Assembly: GCA_026392695.1 (NCBI GenBank) | Contig: JAPLBP010000118.1 | Coordinates: 1-43,107, forward strand | Source: Actinomycetota bacterium | Lineage (GTDB): Bacteria; Actinomycetota; Actinomycetes; Nanopelagicales; Nanopelagicaceae | Direction of reading: 5' to 3' | DNA: 43,107 bases | In this document: piece after piece, positions 9,157 through 19,628 of the stretch | Layout: every line of letters begins with the position of its first letter | Position numbering within the stretch: the stretch's first letter is position 1 | The notes under the pieces: model-generated | Told to the model about the DNA's origin: nothing | What the model saw: only the letters and a program-made list of their open reading frames with translations | Databases searched by the model: none | Made by a program: the position numbers and the translations under genes

Positions 9157-9990
9157 TCACAATAACAGGGGCGAATAAACCTTTGCCACGCCGTTGCGCG
9201 CGAATGCAAGCAGAGTAAGGTCGAATTGAGCCGCAAGTTCGACGGCAAGAGAGGTAGGAGCAGAAACGCCAACGAGAGCAGATATCCCAGCAACTATCGC
9301 CTTCTGCACTATTTCATAACCAACCCTGCCGGACACCACTAAAGTCCATCCACTCAACGGAATTGAATTTTTCATGACCATCGCACCAATGACTTTATCT
9401 ACGGCGTTGTGACGGCCCACATCTTCTCTTGAAATAACTGCTTCGCCTTGAGGATCCACAAGCAGGGCAGCATGTAGGCCGCCCGTTTTTTCAAAAACAC
9501 TTTGGCGGCCATCTAGAAGTTCCGTCATGCCCGCTAATTGCGTTCCTGAAAAATTCGTAGGTCTTACGCCACTCACTCCTCTTTTATGCAAATCATCAAT
9601 ATTCGTGGAACCGCAGACACCGCACGCCGACGTCATTGTAAATCGCCGCTCCATAGTACGAAGAGGCACTGCGGCAGTTGGCGAAATTTCAGCTATAACA
9701 ACATTTGCGCGTTGTCTCGGCGTGAGCGACCGATCCGCGCAAGTTTTGATAGACAAAAGATCCTTCGTGTCTATTAAGAAGCCTTCTCCCCAAATAAATC
9801 CCGCCGCAAGTTCAAGATCTGAACCAGGGGTACGCATCGTGATTCCCAGTTGCTCTTCACTTTCACCTTGCTTTAGTCGAATTTCAAGGGGCTCTTCCAC
9901 CACCACGCTGTCCGTCGAAAGATCCTCCCCGTCAGTCCTTTTAACTTTGACAAGGTCTATTGCCGATGGAGCTTGATCAGGATGCGACAT
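9157..9990 (-). CDS. fdhD: Formate dehydrogenase accessory sulfurtransferase FdhD
   Basis: [19 protein letters not shown] (CxxC), [37 protein letters not shown]. Start uncertain: ATG 9990 or 10029. Confidence 0.93.
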   Translation of the reverse strand: MSHPDQAPSAIDLVKVKRTDGEDLSTDSVVVEEPLEIRLKQGESEEQLGITMRTPGSDLELAAGFIWGEGFLIDTKDLLSIKTCADRSLTPRQRANVVIAEISPTAAVPLRTMERRFTMTSACGVCGSTNIDDLHKRGVSGVRPTNFSGTQLAGMTELLDGRQSVFEKTGGLHAALLVDPQGEAVISREDVGRHNAVDKVIGAMVMKNSIPLSGWTLVVSGRVGYEIVQKAIVAGISALVGVSAPTSLAVELAAQFDLTLLAFARNGVAKVYSPLLL

Positions 9991-11629
9991 GGCGATAGAA
10001 ATCGAGCCTCTCCGGTGGTAACGGTTCATTACCCAAAATTAAGTCGGCTGCTTTTTCAGCAACCATCATGACAGGAGCATAAATATTCCCATTGGTGACG
10101 TATGGAAAGACGGAGGCATCCACTACTCGGAGACCTTCGACTCCATGAACTTTCATGGTCTTTGGGTCAACAACCGACATTTCATCAGTTCCCATTTTTG
10201 CAGTGCATGATGGATGTAGCGCTGTTTCGCCATCTCGTCGTACCCAATCCAAAATCTCTTCGTCAGAGGCAACACCTGCTCCCGGAGAAACCTCACCACC
10301 GTTGAAAGGGTCCATTGCCTTTTGCGTGAGAATATTGCGCGCAACATGGACCGCCTCGATCCACTCTTGACGATCCTGCGGTGTTGAAAGATAGTTGAAG
10401 CGCAAAGATGGCTTCTCAAATGGGTCCGTGCTCTTGATGCTTATGGTCCCGCGAGAATCTGAATACATCGGGCCGACATGCACCTGATATCCGTGTCCGC
10501 CAGATGGAGCGGTGCCGTCATAGCGGATGGCAAGGGGCAGGAAGTGAAACATCAAATTGGGATAGGCCACAGAATCGTTACTTCGAGCGAATCCACCTGC
10601 CTCGAAATGGTTTGTTGCACCTGGTCCCTTTCGAAGGAATAACCACTCTGCACCGATAAATGGACGTCGCCAAAACTTCAACATGGGCTGCATGGAAACC
10701 GGTTGCGTGCAGGAATATTGCACGTAGACCTCGAGATGGTCTTGCAAATTGGATCCAACACCTGGCAGGTCTTTCACGACTTTAATCCCCAACTTCTCGA
10801 GATCCGAGGCTTTTCCAACCCCCGATAATTGAAGGATCTGCGGAGTATTGATTGCTCCCCCACACAAAACAATCTCCTTGCCGCGAATCACCGTGCTCTT
10901 ACCTTTGATGATTACTTCTACGCCTACCGCTCGCACACCTTCGAAAATCACCTTTCTAACCATGGCTTTCGTCTTTATCGTAAGATTTTTTCGATTTCGC
11001 ACCGGATACAGATACGCACGAGCGGCACTCAAGCGCCTGCCCCGACGCACATTTCGATCGAACGCAGCAAAACCTTCCTGCTTAAATCCGTTTACATCGT
11101 CAGTCCGCGAATACCCTGCTTGTTGAGTTGAATCAAAAAAAGCTTTAAAAAGAGGGCTCTTAATGGGTCCACGTTCAAGTTCCAAGGGACCGGAATTTCC
11201 GCGATACGGGTTTGCGGGATCTGCAAGACAATTTTCCATTTTCTTGAAATAAGGAAGGCAATGGGCATAATCCCAATTTTCCATTCCTAAATCGCCGGCC
11301 CAACGCTCATAATCCATTGGATTTCCACGTTGCCAAATCATCCCGTTGATGCTGCTCGAACCTCCGAGCAACTTGCCGCGCGCATGATAAATGCGCCGGT
11401 CATTCATAAATGGTTCGGGTTCGGACTCGTATTTCCAGTCGTAGCGCTTATTTCCGATAGGAAAAGAAAGTGCTGCGGGCATATGTATAAAAACATCCCA
11501 CTTGGAGTCGCGTCTTCCCGCTTCAAGAATGAGCACTGACTTATCGGGAGATGCACTCAACCGATTACCGAGGGCGCTTCCGGCAGAACCTCCGCCCACG
11601 ATGATGTAGTCGTACTGCTGATCCATCAC
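9977..11629 (-). CDS. betA: GMC-family oxidoreductase, choline dehydrogenase-like
   Basis: [86 protein letters not shown]. Operon context with betB and proVWX. Confidence 0.92.
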   Translation of the reverse strand: MMDQQYDYIIVGGGSAGSALGNRLSASPDKSVLILEAGRRDSKWDVFIHMPAALSFPIGNKRYDWKYESEPEPFMNDRRIYHARGKLLGGSSSINGMIWQRGNPMDYERWAGDLGMENWDYAHCLPYFKKMENCLADPANPYRGNSGPLELERGPIKSPLFKAFFDSTQQAGYSRTDDVNGFKQEGFAAFDRNVRRGRRLSAARAYLYPVRNRKNLTIKTKAMVRKVIFEGVRAVGVEVIIKGKSTVIRGKEIVLCGGAINTPQILQLSGVGKASDLEKLGIKVVKDLPGVGSNLQDHLEVYVQYSCTQPVSMQPMLKFWRRPFIGAEWLFLRKGPGATNHFEAGGFARSNDSVAYPNLMFHFLPLAIRYDGTAPSGGHGYQVHVGPMYSDSRGTISIKSTDPFEKPSLRFNYLSTPQDRQEWIEAVHVARNILTQKAMDPFNGGEVSPGAGVASDEEILDWVRRDGETALHPSCTAKMGTDEMSVVDPKTMKVHGVEGLRVVDASVFPYVTNGNIYAPVMMVAEKAADLILGNEPLPPERLDFYRHVAS

Positions 11630-11662
11630 ATTTCACTTTCTTCCAACTTCTAGGCGGAGGAG

Positions 11663-11695
11663 GTACTTGTCGTGCCGTTACAACACGACAAGTAC
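11663..11695 (-). other. Intercistronic stem-loop between proX and betA
   Basis: GTACTTGTCGTG-CCGTTACAA-CACGACAAGTAC, perfect 12-bp inverted repeat, 9-nt loop; no U-tract follows. Confidence 0.75.
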
Positions 11696-11744
11696 TTCAC
11701 ATCCACACAATCGTTAGTTCAGGAGAGAACCAACTGCTCTAGCT

Positions 11745-12710
11745 TTACTTACCGATCCAAGCCTTTACCTGAGCCGCATGAGCGGTAACCCAAATCTTGG
11801 CTGCGGCATCATCGCTCAACTTGTCAACAGCGAGTGATTTAGCAACTGAGTTTTGGTCGTCGTTTGTCCACGTGAAGTTCTTGATGACCGTGGCCGCTGG
11901 TGAACCAGAGGTCATGAACTTAGCGCGAGCCACCTTATTGAGAATATATGGTGGATAGTCGCAGGCAACCTTCTTTGCATCAGCATCGCAGCCAGTTGTA
12001 TAGGCAGGCAGCGTGACATGCTTCAAGGGAACTTGTGCGAGGAACCACTGTGGCTCATAGAAGTAACCAATCATCGGCTTCTTCTGTGCCTCAGCGGTAC
12101 GGAAAGAGGTGATGAGAGCCGCTTCACTGCCTGTGTAAATAACTTTGAAGTTCAACTTCAAATTCTTGATAAGTGCCTCATCATTGGTTACATACGATGG
12201 ATCTCCATCTAGGAAAGCACCCATTGAACCCGACTCAGAATTCTTGAACATCGACGCGTACTTGTTCAAATTCTTGTAGTTCAAAATATCTGGATACTTT
12301 TTGGCCATCCAAGGTACAACATACCAACCGATAATTCCTTTATTTCCTGTTGGTCCAAGATCGACGGCAACTTTTTGAGTAGTTATGTATTTCTTAGCCA
12401 AATCATCGTGACCCCAGTTTTCAAGGATCACATCAACCTGACCTGATTGGAAACCTTGCCAAGAAATTTCTTCACTTATGTTCTTGACTACAACTTTACA
12501 GCCGAGATTATTCTTGAGGACGTACGCGACAACAGCAAGGTTCGCCTCGTAACCCACCCAAGCGTTATCGGCCAAATTAACGGTTCCACATTTTGCTGCA
12601 GCTCGTGTGTAGCCAGCTTGTGCGCTTCCGCCCGTTGAAAGCGCAAATGTAGCTGCGCCAACGAGAAGTACGTACGCTGTCCTCTTCCGAGCACGATGTC
12701 CTGTAAACAT
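11745..12710 (-). CDS. proX: Glycine betaine/proline-type ABC transporter substrate-binding protein
   Basis: Signal peptide then CGTVNLADNAWVGYEANLAVVAYVLKNNLGCKVVVKNISEEISWQGFQSGQVDVILENWGHDDL; OpuAC/ProX-type fold. Confidence 0.9.
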   Translation of the reverse strand: MFTGHRARKRTAYVLLVGAATFALSTGGSAQAGYTRAAAKCGTVNLADNAWVGYEANLAVVAYVLKNNLGCKVVVKNISEEISWQGFQSGQVDVILENWGHDDLAKKYITTQKVAVDLGPTGNKGIIGWYVVPWMAKKYPDILNYKNLNKYASMFKNSESGSMGAFLDGDPSYVTNDEALIKNLKLNFKVIYTGSEAALITSFRTAEAQKKPMIGYFYEPQWFLAQVPLKHVTLPAYTTGCDADAKKVACDYPPYILNKVARAKFMTSGSPAATVIKNFTWTNDDQNSVAKSLAVDKLSDDAAAKIWVTAHAAQVKAWIGK

Positions 12711-12728
12711 TGCGCTTCCTCCTGATCC

Positions 12729-12744
12729 AACGACCGAAGTCGTT
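12729..12744 (-). other. Small UUCG-tetraloop hairpin upstream of proX
   Basis: Minus-strand RNA AACGAC-UUCG-GUCGUU (6-bp stem closed by C-G around UUCG), between proW stop and proX start. Confidence 0.5.
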
Positions 12745-12780
12745 CTTAACCGTTAGTCGAATGAATAACGGAACCCAGTT

Positions 12781-14787
12781 TTAGTGTGCCGCGCTTGAAA
12801 GTCCTTTCGAGCTCTTGTGCGCGATCGCCTGCGTAATACGATCCAACATTATTCCTAATAAAACAATTGCTAAACCCGCAGCCAACCCTTTGCCCTTCAA
12901 ATTCTCTTGAGAAAAACCCGCCACAACGAGATAACCCAGGCCTCCTGCCCCAACAAGTCCTCCCACAACAATCATCGCTAATACGTAGATAATGCCTTGA
13001 TTTGTAGCTAATGCCAGCGCTCGTCGAGCACTTGGAATCTGAACTTTGATAATCATTTGCCATGGAGAAGAACCTGCAGCAGTAGCGGCCTCGATGATTG
13101 TGGCAGGAACTCCACGTATGCCATCGGCCATCAATTTAATGGAGGCAGGGGCGGCGTAAACAACAGCTGCCATGATCGCGGTAAACCTAGTTGCTCCAAA
13201 AAGCCCAAGAAATGGAACGAGGTAGACAAATGCGGGCAAAACTTGGCCGGCATCCAAAATTGGGCGAATCCATCGATCTGCCTTTCTGTTTCGGCCGATC
13301 CACGTGCCCACCAATATTCCTAGCGCGACTGTGATGATGGCCGCGACTAACGTTGATGCCAGAGTTACCATCGTGTCCGACCAAAGTCCTGTCCCGACGA
13401 TCGCGAGCACGCAGAATGTCGAGATTGCCGCCAGACGCTTGCCACCAAAAATCCAACCCAACCCAACAAATGCTAATCCCATAATAAACCAGGGACTTTG
13501 GGTAAGCAATGTCTGCATGGGATTAATCAGGCCATATGAGACAACGTCCGTAATATCGTTGGTGATTGAGACAAAATGCATTTGAAACCAATTGACATAA
13601 TTGTTAACCCCCGTCGAAATTCTTGCTCCGAGAAATCCATTTCCGGGAAAAGCGCCAGCCCAAGAAAAGATTCGCGAAGTGAGCGTGCCAAGGAGCGCGA
13701 TAACTCCAAGAGCCGTAAATATCGTTTTACGAGATCGACGCGTTACCTTTTGAACATTCCCTGAATTTACTTTCGAAGCCGCCGCGGTGGTGGATCGATC
13801 AAGAACCACAGCTAAAATCACAATTCCTAAGCCCGCTTGAAACGATCTGCCGACGTCAAGGGATTCGAGTGCACGAACAACCACTTGACCCAATCCAGGA
13901 GCATCAATCAATGCTGCAATCGTCACCATCGACAACGCGGCCATAATTGTTTGATTCACACCAACAACGATCGTTCGTTTTGCTTGAGGTAATTGAACTT
14001 TGCGCAACGCTTGCCATCGCGTTGATCCCATCGAAACCGCTGCTTCGACGCTCGACCACGGAACTTCTTTGATCGCGACAGCAGTAATACGCAAAGCCGG
14101 TGGTACTGCATAAATTAAAGTCACTATGGTGGCCGAAGCCGGCCCGATGAGAAAGAACAGCGTGACCGGAGTAAGGTAAACGAAAGTGGGCATTACCTGT
14201 GCAAAATCCAGAGCAGGGGTGAGAAAATTTTCAAACTTTGGAAATAATCCGGCAAGCACGCCCAATGGAATTCCTATTATCAGGGAGAGTAAAACCGCGG
14301 CCATGGTCAGTACTAACGTATCCATGGATTCCTGCCAGAATCCAAGTAACCCCAATACAACGAACCCACTCACAGCAAAAAGGGCCATTCTCAAATTTGA
14401 AATTGCAAAAACAACGCAACCAATAATTACGACAACTCCAAGCCAGCCGATTTGGGGAATTAGCCTTGTATCCCCAGACTGACTAATGCCGTGCTGAAGG
14501 AAATTGACGAGCCATTCGATCGAGTTCCTCACCACATTTACGAAGGTTGTAAAAAATGGATTCGAATCTCGATTGTTATCAATCCATGCGCTCAAACTAT
14601 TGAGTGACTCTTGAAAACCGGTCAAGCTCGAACGATCCAGCGGCAGCGTTGCCCTTCCGCGAAATCCAATTGCAAATATCAAAAAGAGCACACTTAGAGA
14701 AGCTGAGCGACGCCCGGTCAAAGAAAGTTTACGTTTTGGAGACTGCACACTCTTTAACGAGACTTTTTCGAGGACGGGAGTGGACAT
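12781..14787 (-). CDS. proW: Glycine betaine ABC transporter permease with two tandem permease domains in one chain
   Basis: 668 aa; ProW-like block twice: LDFAQVMPTFVYLTPVTLFF...EAAVSMGSTRWQALRKVQLPQAKRTIVVGVNQTIMAALSMV and LDAGQVLPAFVYLVPFLGLF...EAATAAGSSPWQMIIKVQIPSARRALALATNQGIIYVLAMI. Confidence 0.92.
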   Translation of the reverse strand: MSTPVLEKVSLKSVQSPKRKLSLTGRRSASLSVLFLIFAIGFRGRATLPLDRSSLTGFQESLNSLSAWIDNNRDSNPFFTTFVNVVRNSIEWLVNFLQHGISQSGDTRLIPQIGWLGVVVIIGCVVFAISNLRMALFAVSGFVVLGLLGFWQESMDTLVLTMAAVLLSLIIGIPLGVLAGLFPKFENFLTPALDFAQVMPTFVYLTPVTLFFLIGPASATIVTLIYAVPPALRITAVAIKEVPWSSVEAAVSMGSTRWQALRKVQLPQAKRTIVVGVNQTIMAALSMVTIAALIDAPGLGQVVVRALESLDVGRSFQAGLGIVILAVVLDRSTTAAASKVNSGNVQKVTRRSRKTIFTALGVIALLGTLTSRIFSWAGAFPGNGFLGARISTGVNNYVNWFQMHFVSITNDITDVVSYGLINPMQTLLTQSPWFIMGLAFVGLGWIFGGKRLAAISTFCVLAIVGTGLWSDTMVTLASTLVAAIITVALGILVGTWIGRNRKADRWIRPILDAGQVLPAFVYLVPFLGLFGATRFTAIMAAVVYAAPASIKLMADGIRGVPATIIEAATAAGSSPWQMIIKVQIPSARRALALATNQGIIYVLAMIVVGGLVGAGGLGYLVVAGFSQENLKGKGLAAGLAIVLLGIMLDRITQAIAHKSSKGLSSAAH

Positions 14788-15818
14788 TAATTACTAGCTC
14801 CAGCAATAACAGAAAGAATATCTTGCGCTCCCACGACTCCAAGTAACTTGTCGCCGTCCATAATTCGAGCGACGGTGCCAGCTTCCAACACTTGTCTGGC
14901 CGCATCTCGAACCGACAGAGTTGGCAAAAGTATTGGGCCTGAAAGATCTTCTCCAGCAGCCAGCGGACGAGCAATCCATCGAAGAGTCAAAACATGAGAT
15001 TTCGGAAAATCTCGGACGAAATTCGCTACGTAATCATCAGCGGGTTCGGCAACAAGTTGTTCTGGTGTTCCGATTTGAACAACCGCGCCGTCTCGCATGA
15101 TGGCGATTCGATCGCCCAATTTCACCGCCTCCGCCAAGTCATGGGTGATGAACACCATCGTCTTACCAAGTTCGTGGTGAAGGCGAATAACCTCTGCTTG
15201 CATATCTCGACGGATCAATGGATCGAGTGCGCTAAACGGCTCATCTAAAAAGAGAACCTGCGGGTCGACGGCAAGCGCGCGTGCTAATCCCACTCGTTGT
15301 TGCATTCCGCCAGAAAGTTGTTCGGGGTAGGCATGCGCATAACCTTGCAATCCAACGAGATCAATTACTTCATTTGCTCGTGCATGACGTGCCTCTTTGC
15401 CGACGCCATTGATCTCTAGGCTGTATGCGATGTTGTCGATTACTTCGCGATGTGGAAGCAAGCCGAAATGCTGAAAAACCATAGAAAATCTCGTTCTTCG
15501 TAGTTCTCGAAGCCGTTTGTCATCAGCTTTAAGAATATTTTCGCCTTCGAGTTCCAATTCGCCATGAGTTGGCTCTATCAGTCGTGTCATGCAACGCACG
15601 AGGGTTGACTTGCCAGAGCCGGAAAGTCCCATGACCACGAATACTTCACCTGGAGCTACATCGAAGGAAACATCTCTGACAGCAATTGTGTTGCCGGTCT
15701 TGGCCCTAAGTTCAGTACGAGACAGTTGAGCGTCTGAGGAACCGATTACTTTTTCAGGATTTGAACCAAATACCTTCCACAAATGACGAACAGAGATCAT
15801 TGGTTCGGGGGCACTCAT
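14787..15818 (-). CDS. proV: Glycine betaine ABC transporter ATP-binding protein with C-terminal CBS-like region
   Basis: [26 protein letters not shown] Walker [35 protein letters not shown]-terminal [37 protein letters not shown]. Confidence 0.93.
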   Translation of the reverse strand: MSAPEPMISVRHLWKVFGSNPEKVIGSSDAQLSRTELRAKTGNTIAVRDVSFDVAPGEVFVVMGLSGSGKSTLVRCMTRLIEPTHGELELEGENILKADDKRLRELRRTRFSMVFQHFGLLPHREVIDNIAYSLEINGVGKEARHARANEVIDLVGLQGYAHAYPEQLSGGMQQRVGLARALAVDPQVLFLDEPFSALDPLIRRDMQAEVIRLHHELGKTMVFITHDLAEAVKLGDRIAIMRDGAVVQIGTPEQLVAEPADDYVANFVRDFPKSHVLTLRWIARPLAAGEDLSGPILLPTLSVRDAARQVLEAGTVARIMDGDKLLGVVGAQDILSVIAGASN

Positions 15819-17308
15819 TTCTCATCGCCCCCTGAAGAATCATGAAACCAACCTGACTTGCTAGGTGAATTGTTGGTCCAAATGTGTTTTATTTCAAGGT
15901 ATTCAGACAATCCGTGCGAACCAAGTTCTCGTCCGATTCCAGATTGTTTGTACCCTCCCCATTCGGCCTGCGGACGATAAGGACCGAAGTCGTTAACCCA
16001 AACCGTTCCATGTCGAAGCCCGGCAGCTACCCGGGCTGCCTTTTCCAGATCTTGACTCCATACTCCTCCGGATAAACCGAAAATGGTGTCATTTCCAATC
16101 GCAATGGCTTCTTTCTCGGTATCAAAGACTTCTACCGTCATAACTGGGCCAAAGGATTCTTCTTGAACACAGAACATATCCGACTTGCATCCATCAAAAA
16201 CGGTTGGTTGAAAATACCAACCTTGTTTCAGGTCCTCTCGATTGCTTCGTTTACCTCCGACCAAAAGTTTTGCACCTTCTTCAATTCCCTTAGCGACATA
16301 ATTCTCCACGGTCTTGAGATGGCTTTGGCTGATCAGTGGACCAGTTTCGGCGTTCAGATCTGCCGGACCTCCCAAGCGGATTTCCCCCGCGCGCCTCACT
16401 ATTTCATTAACGACGCGATCATGCACGGAACGTTCTACCAAAAGCCGTGTGCCCGCCGAACACACTTGACCTGAATGTAAAAATGCACCGGTGACAGCGT
16501 TATCGATAGCAGCGTCAAGATCTGCGTCGGCAAAAATAATATGTGGATTTTTCCCGCCCAACTCCAACGCTAGCTTTTTAACCGTTGGTGCGGCGCCAAT
16601 CATTATGGTTTTTCCCGTGGTGAGTCCGCCGGTAAAGGAAACTAAATCAACACGCGGGTCAGTAGTAAGTGCATTTCCAACTACAGAGCCAGGTCCAAGA
16701 ATTAAATTTGCAACTCCTCGAGGTGCCCTGGCCTCTTCAATAAGTTTGATCAAGTGAATCGCGCTCTCAGGTGTGAGCTCACTTGGTTTCAGAATAAATG
16801 AACACCCTGCTACCAAGGCTGGAGCGACTTTCCAAGCAATCTGCAACAGGGGGTAGTTCCATGGACCGATCAGAGAACAAACGCCAATCGGTTCGTGAAC
16901 TATTCGACTTGTAACATGTGCAAGTCCGACATCGACAAAGTGATCGTGCTCTTTTAATCCAAGCGCTGCAAAATGCCGAAATGTGGCTACAACATCCGCC
17001 ACATCGTATTCCGCTTCGATCAAACGTTTACCCGTGTCGTCGCTTTCCTTCTTCGCAACTTGTGCCGCATCGCGCTCAAGAAGATCGGCAATCCTGGAGA
17101 CTAAATCACTTCGTTCCTTCCAACTCCATGAAGCAAAAACCCCGGAATCAAATGATCGCCTAGCTGCTCCTATCGCTTCCAACACATCCTCGACACTTGC
17201 CTCGGAGACCGTTGTTACTAGAGATCCATCGTGAGGGCTTCGCACTTCGTGAGTTCGCCCCGTGGAAGATTCCCTCCACGCGCCATCAATGTACAAAGAG
17301 GAGGGCAT
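15815..17308 (-). CDS. betB: Aldehyde dehydrogenase, betaine aldehyde dehydrogenase-like
   Basis: ALDH motifs [73 protein letters not shown]; between proV and mttB, with betA in the same operon. Confidence 0.9.
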   Translation of the reverse strand: MPSSLYIDGAWRESSTGRTHEVRSPHDGSLVTTVSEASVEDVLEAIGAARRSFDSGVFASWSWKERSDLVSRIADLLERDAAQVAKKESDDTGKRLIEAEYDVADVVATFRHFAALGLKEHDHFVDVGLAHVTSRIVHEPIGVCSLIGPWNYPLLQIAWKVAPALVAGCSFILKPSELTPESAIHLIKLIEEARAPRGVANLILGPGSVVGNALTTDPRVDLVSFTGGLTTGKTIMIGAAPTVKKLALELGGKNPHIIFADADLDAAIDNAVTGAFLHSGQVCSAGTRLLVERSVHDRVVNEIVRRAGEIRLGGPADLNAETGPLISQSHLKTVENYVAKGIEEGAKLLVGGKRSNREDLKQGWYFQPTVFDGCKSDMFCVQEESFGPVMTVEVFDTEKEAIAIGNDTIFGLSGGVWSQDLEKAARVAAGLRHGTVWVNDFGPYRPQAEWGGYKQSGIGRELGSHGLSEYLEIKHIWTNNSPSKSGWFHDSSGGDEK

Positions 17309-17314
17309 TGACCT

Positions 17315-18739
17315 TTAACCGTCCAGATCGCTTTTTCGCATCGAGACAAACTCGGTCAATTCAGCTAAAACTTGAGGGTCCATCTCCGGCAGGACATAAT
17401 CTTCAAGTTTCTTCTTCCAGATTTCCTCCGCCCGCGCTCGAGTATCGCGTGCGCCCAATCGAGTCCAGCGCTCGTAGTTATCGCTATTTGTAAGGAAGGG
17501 TCGGTAGAAACAGTCGCGGAATCGATCCATCGTGTGTGCCGCGCCTAAAAAGTGACCGCCATGGCCAACTTCTAAGTGCGCATCAAAGGCAAGGGATGAT
17601 TCAGTAAATTCCAGTGGTGTGAATTCCACCATCAAGGACTGCAGGATTTCGACATCCAAGATAAATTTGTCGTACGAAGAGACGAGCCCTCCTTCGAGCC
17701 AACCCGCAGTATGCATAACCCAGTTCGTACCAGCTAAAAATGTTGGCATCATCGTCATCATTGTTTGATAAGCCGATTGTGCATCAACAGTTTGGGATGA
17801 ATTAAGCCCGCCACCGCCTCTAAACGGAAGTTTAAAATGGCGAGCAATTTGGCCCGTGCATAAAAGTCCGATTCCCGATTCTGGCGTACCAAATTGTGGC
17901 GAACCCGATTGCATATCGATGTTGGAGAGGAAGGAACCAAATACCACGGGAACGCCTGGACGCAGGAGTTGCACAAGCGCAATACCGGAAAGCGCTTCTG
18001 CAATTTGCTGAGCCAAAGTGGAGGGGATCGTAACCGGGCTCATTGCTCCCATTAAAAGGAAGGGAGTGACTACAACTGGCTGTCCAGCAAGTGCGTATTC
18101 ACGCAATGAGTCCAGCATACGGTCATCCCAGCGAAGTGGTGAGTTGCAGTTGATGAGAGAAATGAGGGCAGGAGTCTCCTCGATTGCCGCTCGCCCTCCG
18201 TGAAGAATCTCCGCCATGCGAATGACATCTTTCGCATTTTCGGCAGTGACTACATTGCCCATGAAGAATTTATCCGTCAGCGTTGACGCGGCAAAGGCCA
18301 TATCAAGGTGGCGAGAATCCAATGAAAGATCGTTAGGCTCACAAACGACTCCGCCGACGCTATCCAGAGCGTCGAATGATTGCGCAAGCTTGCAGAAATT
18401 CTCGTAGTCTTGAAAAGTTGCGTCGCGACGCACGCTACCTTCACGAACGAAAGGAGGTCCGTACACTCCGCCGAAAACCATGGAATCTCCGCCGATGTGA
18501 ACGTTGTTCTTTGGGTTACGTGCTCGGAGATCAAATTCGCGAGGCGCCTTGGCAACCTGCTTCAAAATCCATTCAGGATCGAATTTAACATTCTCCCCTT
18601 CAACGCTCTGGCCAGCCTCGCGCAGGGCCTCCACGGCCCACGGACTCATAAATTCAATTCCGATTTCAGAAACGATTCGTCGCCAACCGGCGTCGAGAAC
18701 GGCCATGGACTCCTCACTCATGATCTCGTAGCGAGGCAT
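17315..18739 (-). CDS. mtgB: MttB-family methyltransferase without pyrrolysine codon (glycine betaine:corrinoid methyltransferase candidate)
   Basis: MPRYEIMSEESMAVLDAGWRRIVSEIGIEFMSPWAVEALREAG, FGSFLSNIDMQSGSPQFGTPESG, FRGGGGLNSSQTVDAQSAYQTMMTMMPTFLAGTNWVMHTAGWLEGGLVSSYDKFILDVE. No internal TAG. Start placed at 18739 because the longer ORF runs through the upstream palindrome. Confidence 0.88.
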   Translation of the reverse strand: MPRYEIMSEESMAVLDAGWRRIVSEIGIEFMSPWAVEALREAGQSVEGENVKFDPEWILKQVAKAPREFDLRARNPKNNVHIGGDSMVFGGVYGPPFVREGSVRRDATFQDYENFCKLAQSFDALDSVGGVVCEPNDLSLDSRHLDMAFAASTLTDKFFMGNVVTAENAKDVIRMAEILHGGRAAIEETPALISLINCNSPLRWDDRMLDSLREYALAGQPVVVTPFLLMGAMSPVTIPSTLAQQIAEALSGIALVQLLRPGVPVVFGSFLSNIDMQSGSPQFGTPESGIGLLCTGQIARHFKLPFRGGGGLNSSQTVDAQSAYQTMMTMMPTFLAGTNWVMHTAGWLEGGLVSSYDKFILDVEILQSLMVEFTPLEFTESSLAFDAHLEVGHGGHFLGAAHTMDRFRDCFYRPFLTNSDNYERWTRLGARDTRARAEEIWKKKLEDYVLPEMDPQVLAELTEFVSMRKSDLDG

Positions 18740-18806
18740 TCGATTCTTAAACACATGGACCTCCGTAGTGTTGACCGCAGACTGATCCGAGAATACGCTA
18801 AGAACG

Positions 18807-18835
18807 TGGAACTGGTGTTCCATATTGTGGAACAC
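18807..18835. promoter_or_regulatory. IclR-type operator candidate in the divergent mttB/iclR intergenic region
   Basis: GTGTTCCA-TATTG-TGGAACAC perfect 8-bp inverted repeat (18815-18835) plus an extra TGGAAC half-site at 18807-18812. Confidence 0.6.
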
Positions 18836-18860
18836 TTGCGGAATGAGCGGAGGTCCCCGA

Positions 18861-19628
18861 ATGGCAAAAGAATCAGCCCCAACGGGTGTTCAATCCATTG
18901 ACCGTGCAAGCACACTTCTCATTCACGTATTAGAAGCCCAGCAACCACCTCTGTTAAGTCAACTTGCCAGCGCACACGAGTTACCCAAAAGCACAACATC
19001 GCGCCTTTTGGGCGCACTCGAACGACAAGGTCTAATCAAGCGAGATCGCGCCGGGGCATATTTTCCAGGTCCAGTTATTAATCGTTTTGCTCGTCAGAGA
19101 AATCAGGAACTTGATTTCGTCACTCGCATGCGACCAGTTCTTGAATCTCTCGCAAAGAAAACTGGTGAAACTGCAAATCTTGCAATTGTCGGGAATGGAT
19201 ATGTCGAACTCATTGACCAAGTAGATGGTCGTTATTTACTTGGAGCCACAAATTGGGTAGGTGCCAATGTTCCCTATCACTGCTCTGCTCTCGGAAAAGT
19301 CCTTCTTGCTTACGGCGCAGTAAAAATCCCTCCGGGAAAATTGGAAAAGCGCGCACCGAAAAGTATTACGACTCGTGCGCGCCTGCTTGAGGAACTCGAA
19401 CTCGTGCGACGTCAAGGTTTTGCAACGATCGATGATGAACTTGAAGAAGGACTGGTAGCAATCGCAGCACCTGTTCGAGAAATTGACGGGAGCATCCTCG
19501 GCTCCATTTCAATTTCCGCTCCTGCGCCTCGCCTAACAGCAAAGCAATTCAAAGAAATTGGCGATTTGATCATCGCCGAGATCAATCGCGCACACTATGA
19601 GGAAGAAAAGAAGGTAGGAGCAGCATGA
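18861..19628 (+). CDS. IclR-family transcriptional regulator
   Basis: VQSIDRASTLLIHVLEAQQPPLLSQLASAHELPKSTTSRLLGALERQGLIKRD wHTH; IclR effector domain (YHCSALGKVLLAYG, RRQGFATIDDELEEGLVAIAAPVRE). Confidence 0.92.
   Translation: MAKESAPTGVQSIDRASTLLIHVLEAQQPPLLSQLASAHELPKSTTSRLLGALERQGLIKRDRAGAYFPGPVINRFARQRNQELDFVTRMRPVLESLAKKTGETANLAIVGNGYVELIDQVDGRYLLGATNWVGANVPYHCSALGKVLLAYGAVKIPPGKLEKRAPKSITTRARLLEELELVRRQGFATIDDELEEGLVAIAAPVREIDGSILGSISISAPAPRLTAKQFKEIGDLIIAEINRAHYEEEKKVGAA

Noticed and set aside
9153-9293. Longer modA start at 9293
   Set aside because: Would overlap fdhD by more than 100 nt; the MKLKLFIFGVALTFIAIPVAQAG signal peptide begins at 9152.
17315-18739. Possible pyrrolysine-containing MttB
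   Set aside because: The MttB-family ORF has no in-frame TAG before its stop and no pylTSBCD genes were seen; it is treated as a non-Pyl MtgB-like member.
18740-18835. Longer mttB start at 18835
   Set aside because: The N-terminal extension crosses the operator palindrome and does not look like MttB; start at 18739 (MPRYEIMSEE) is more typical.
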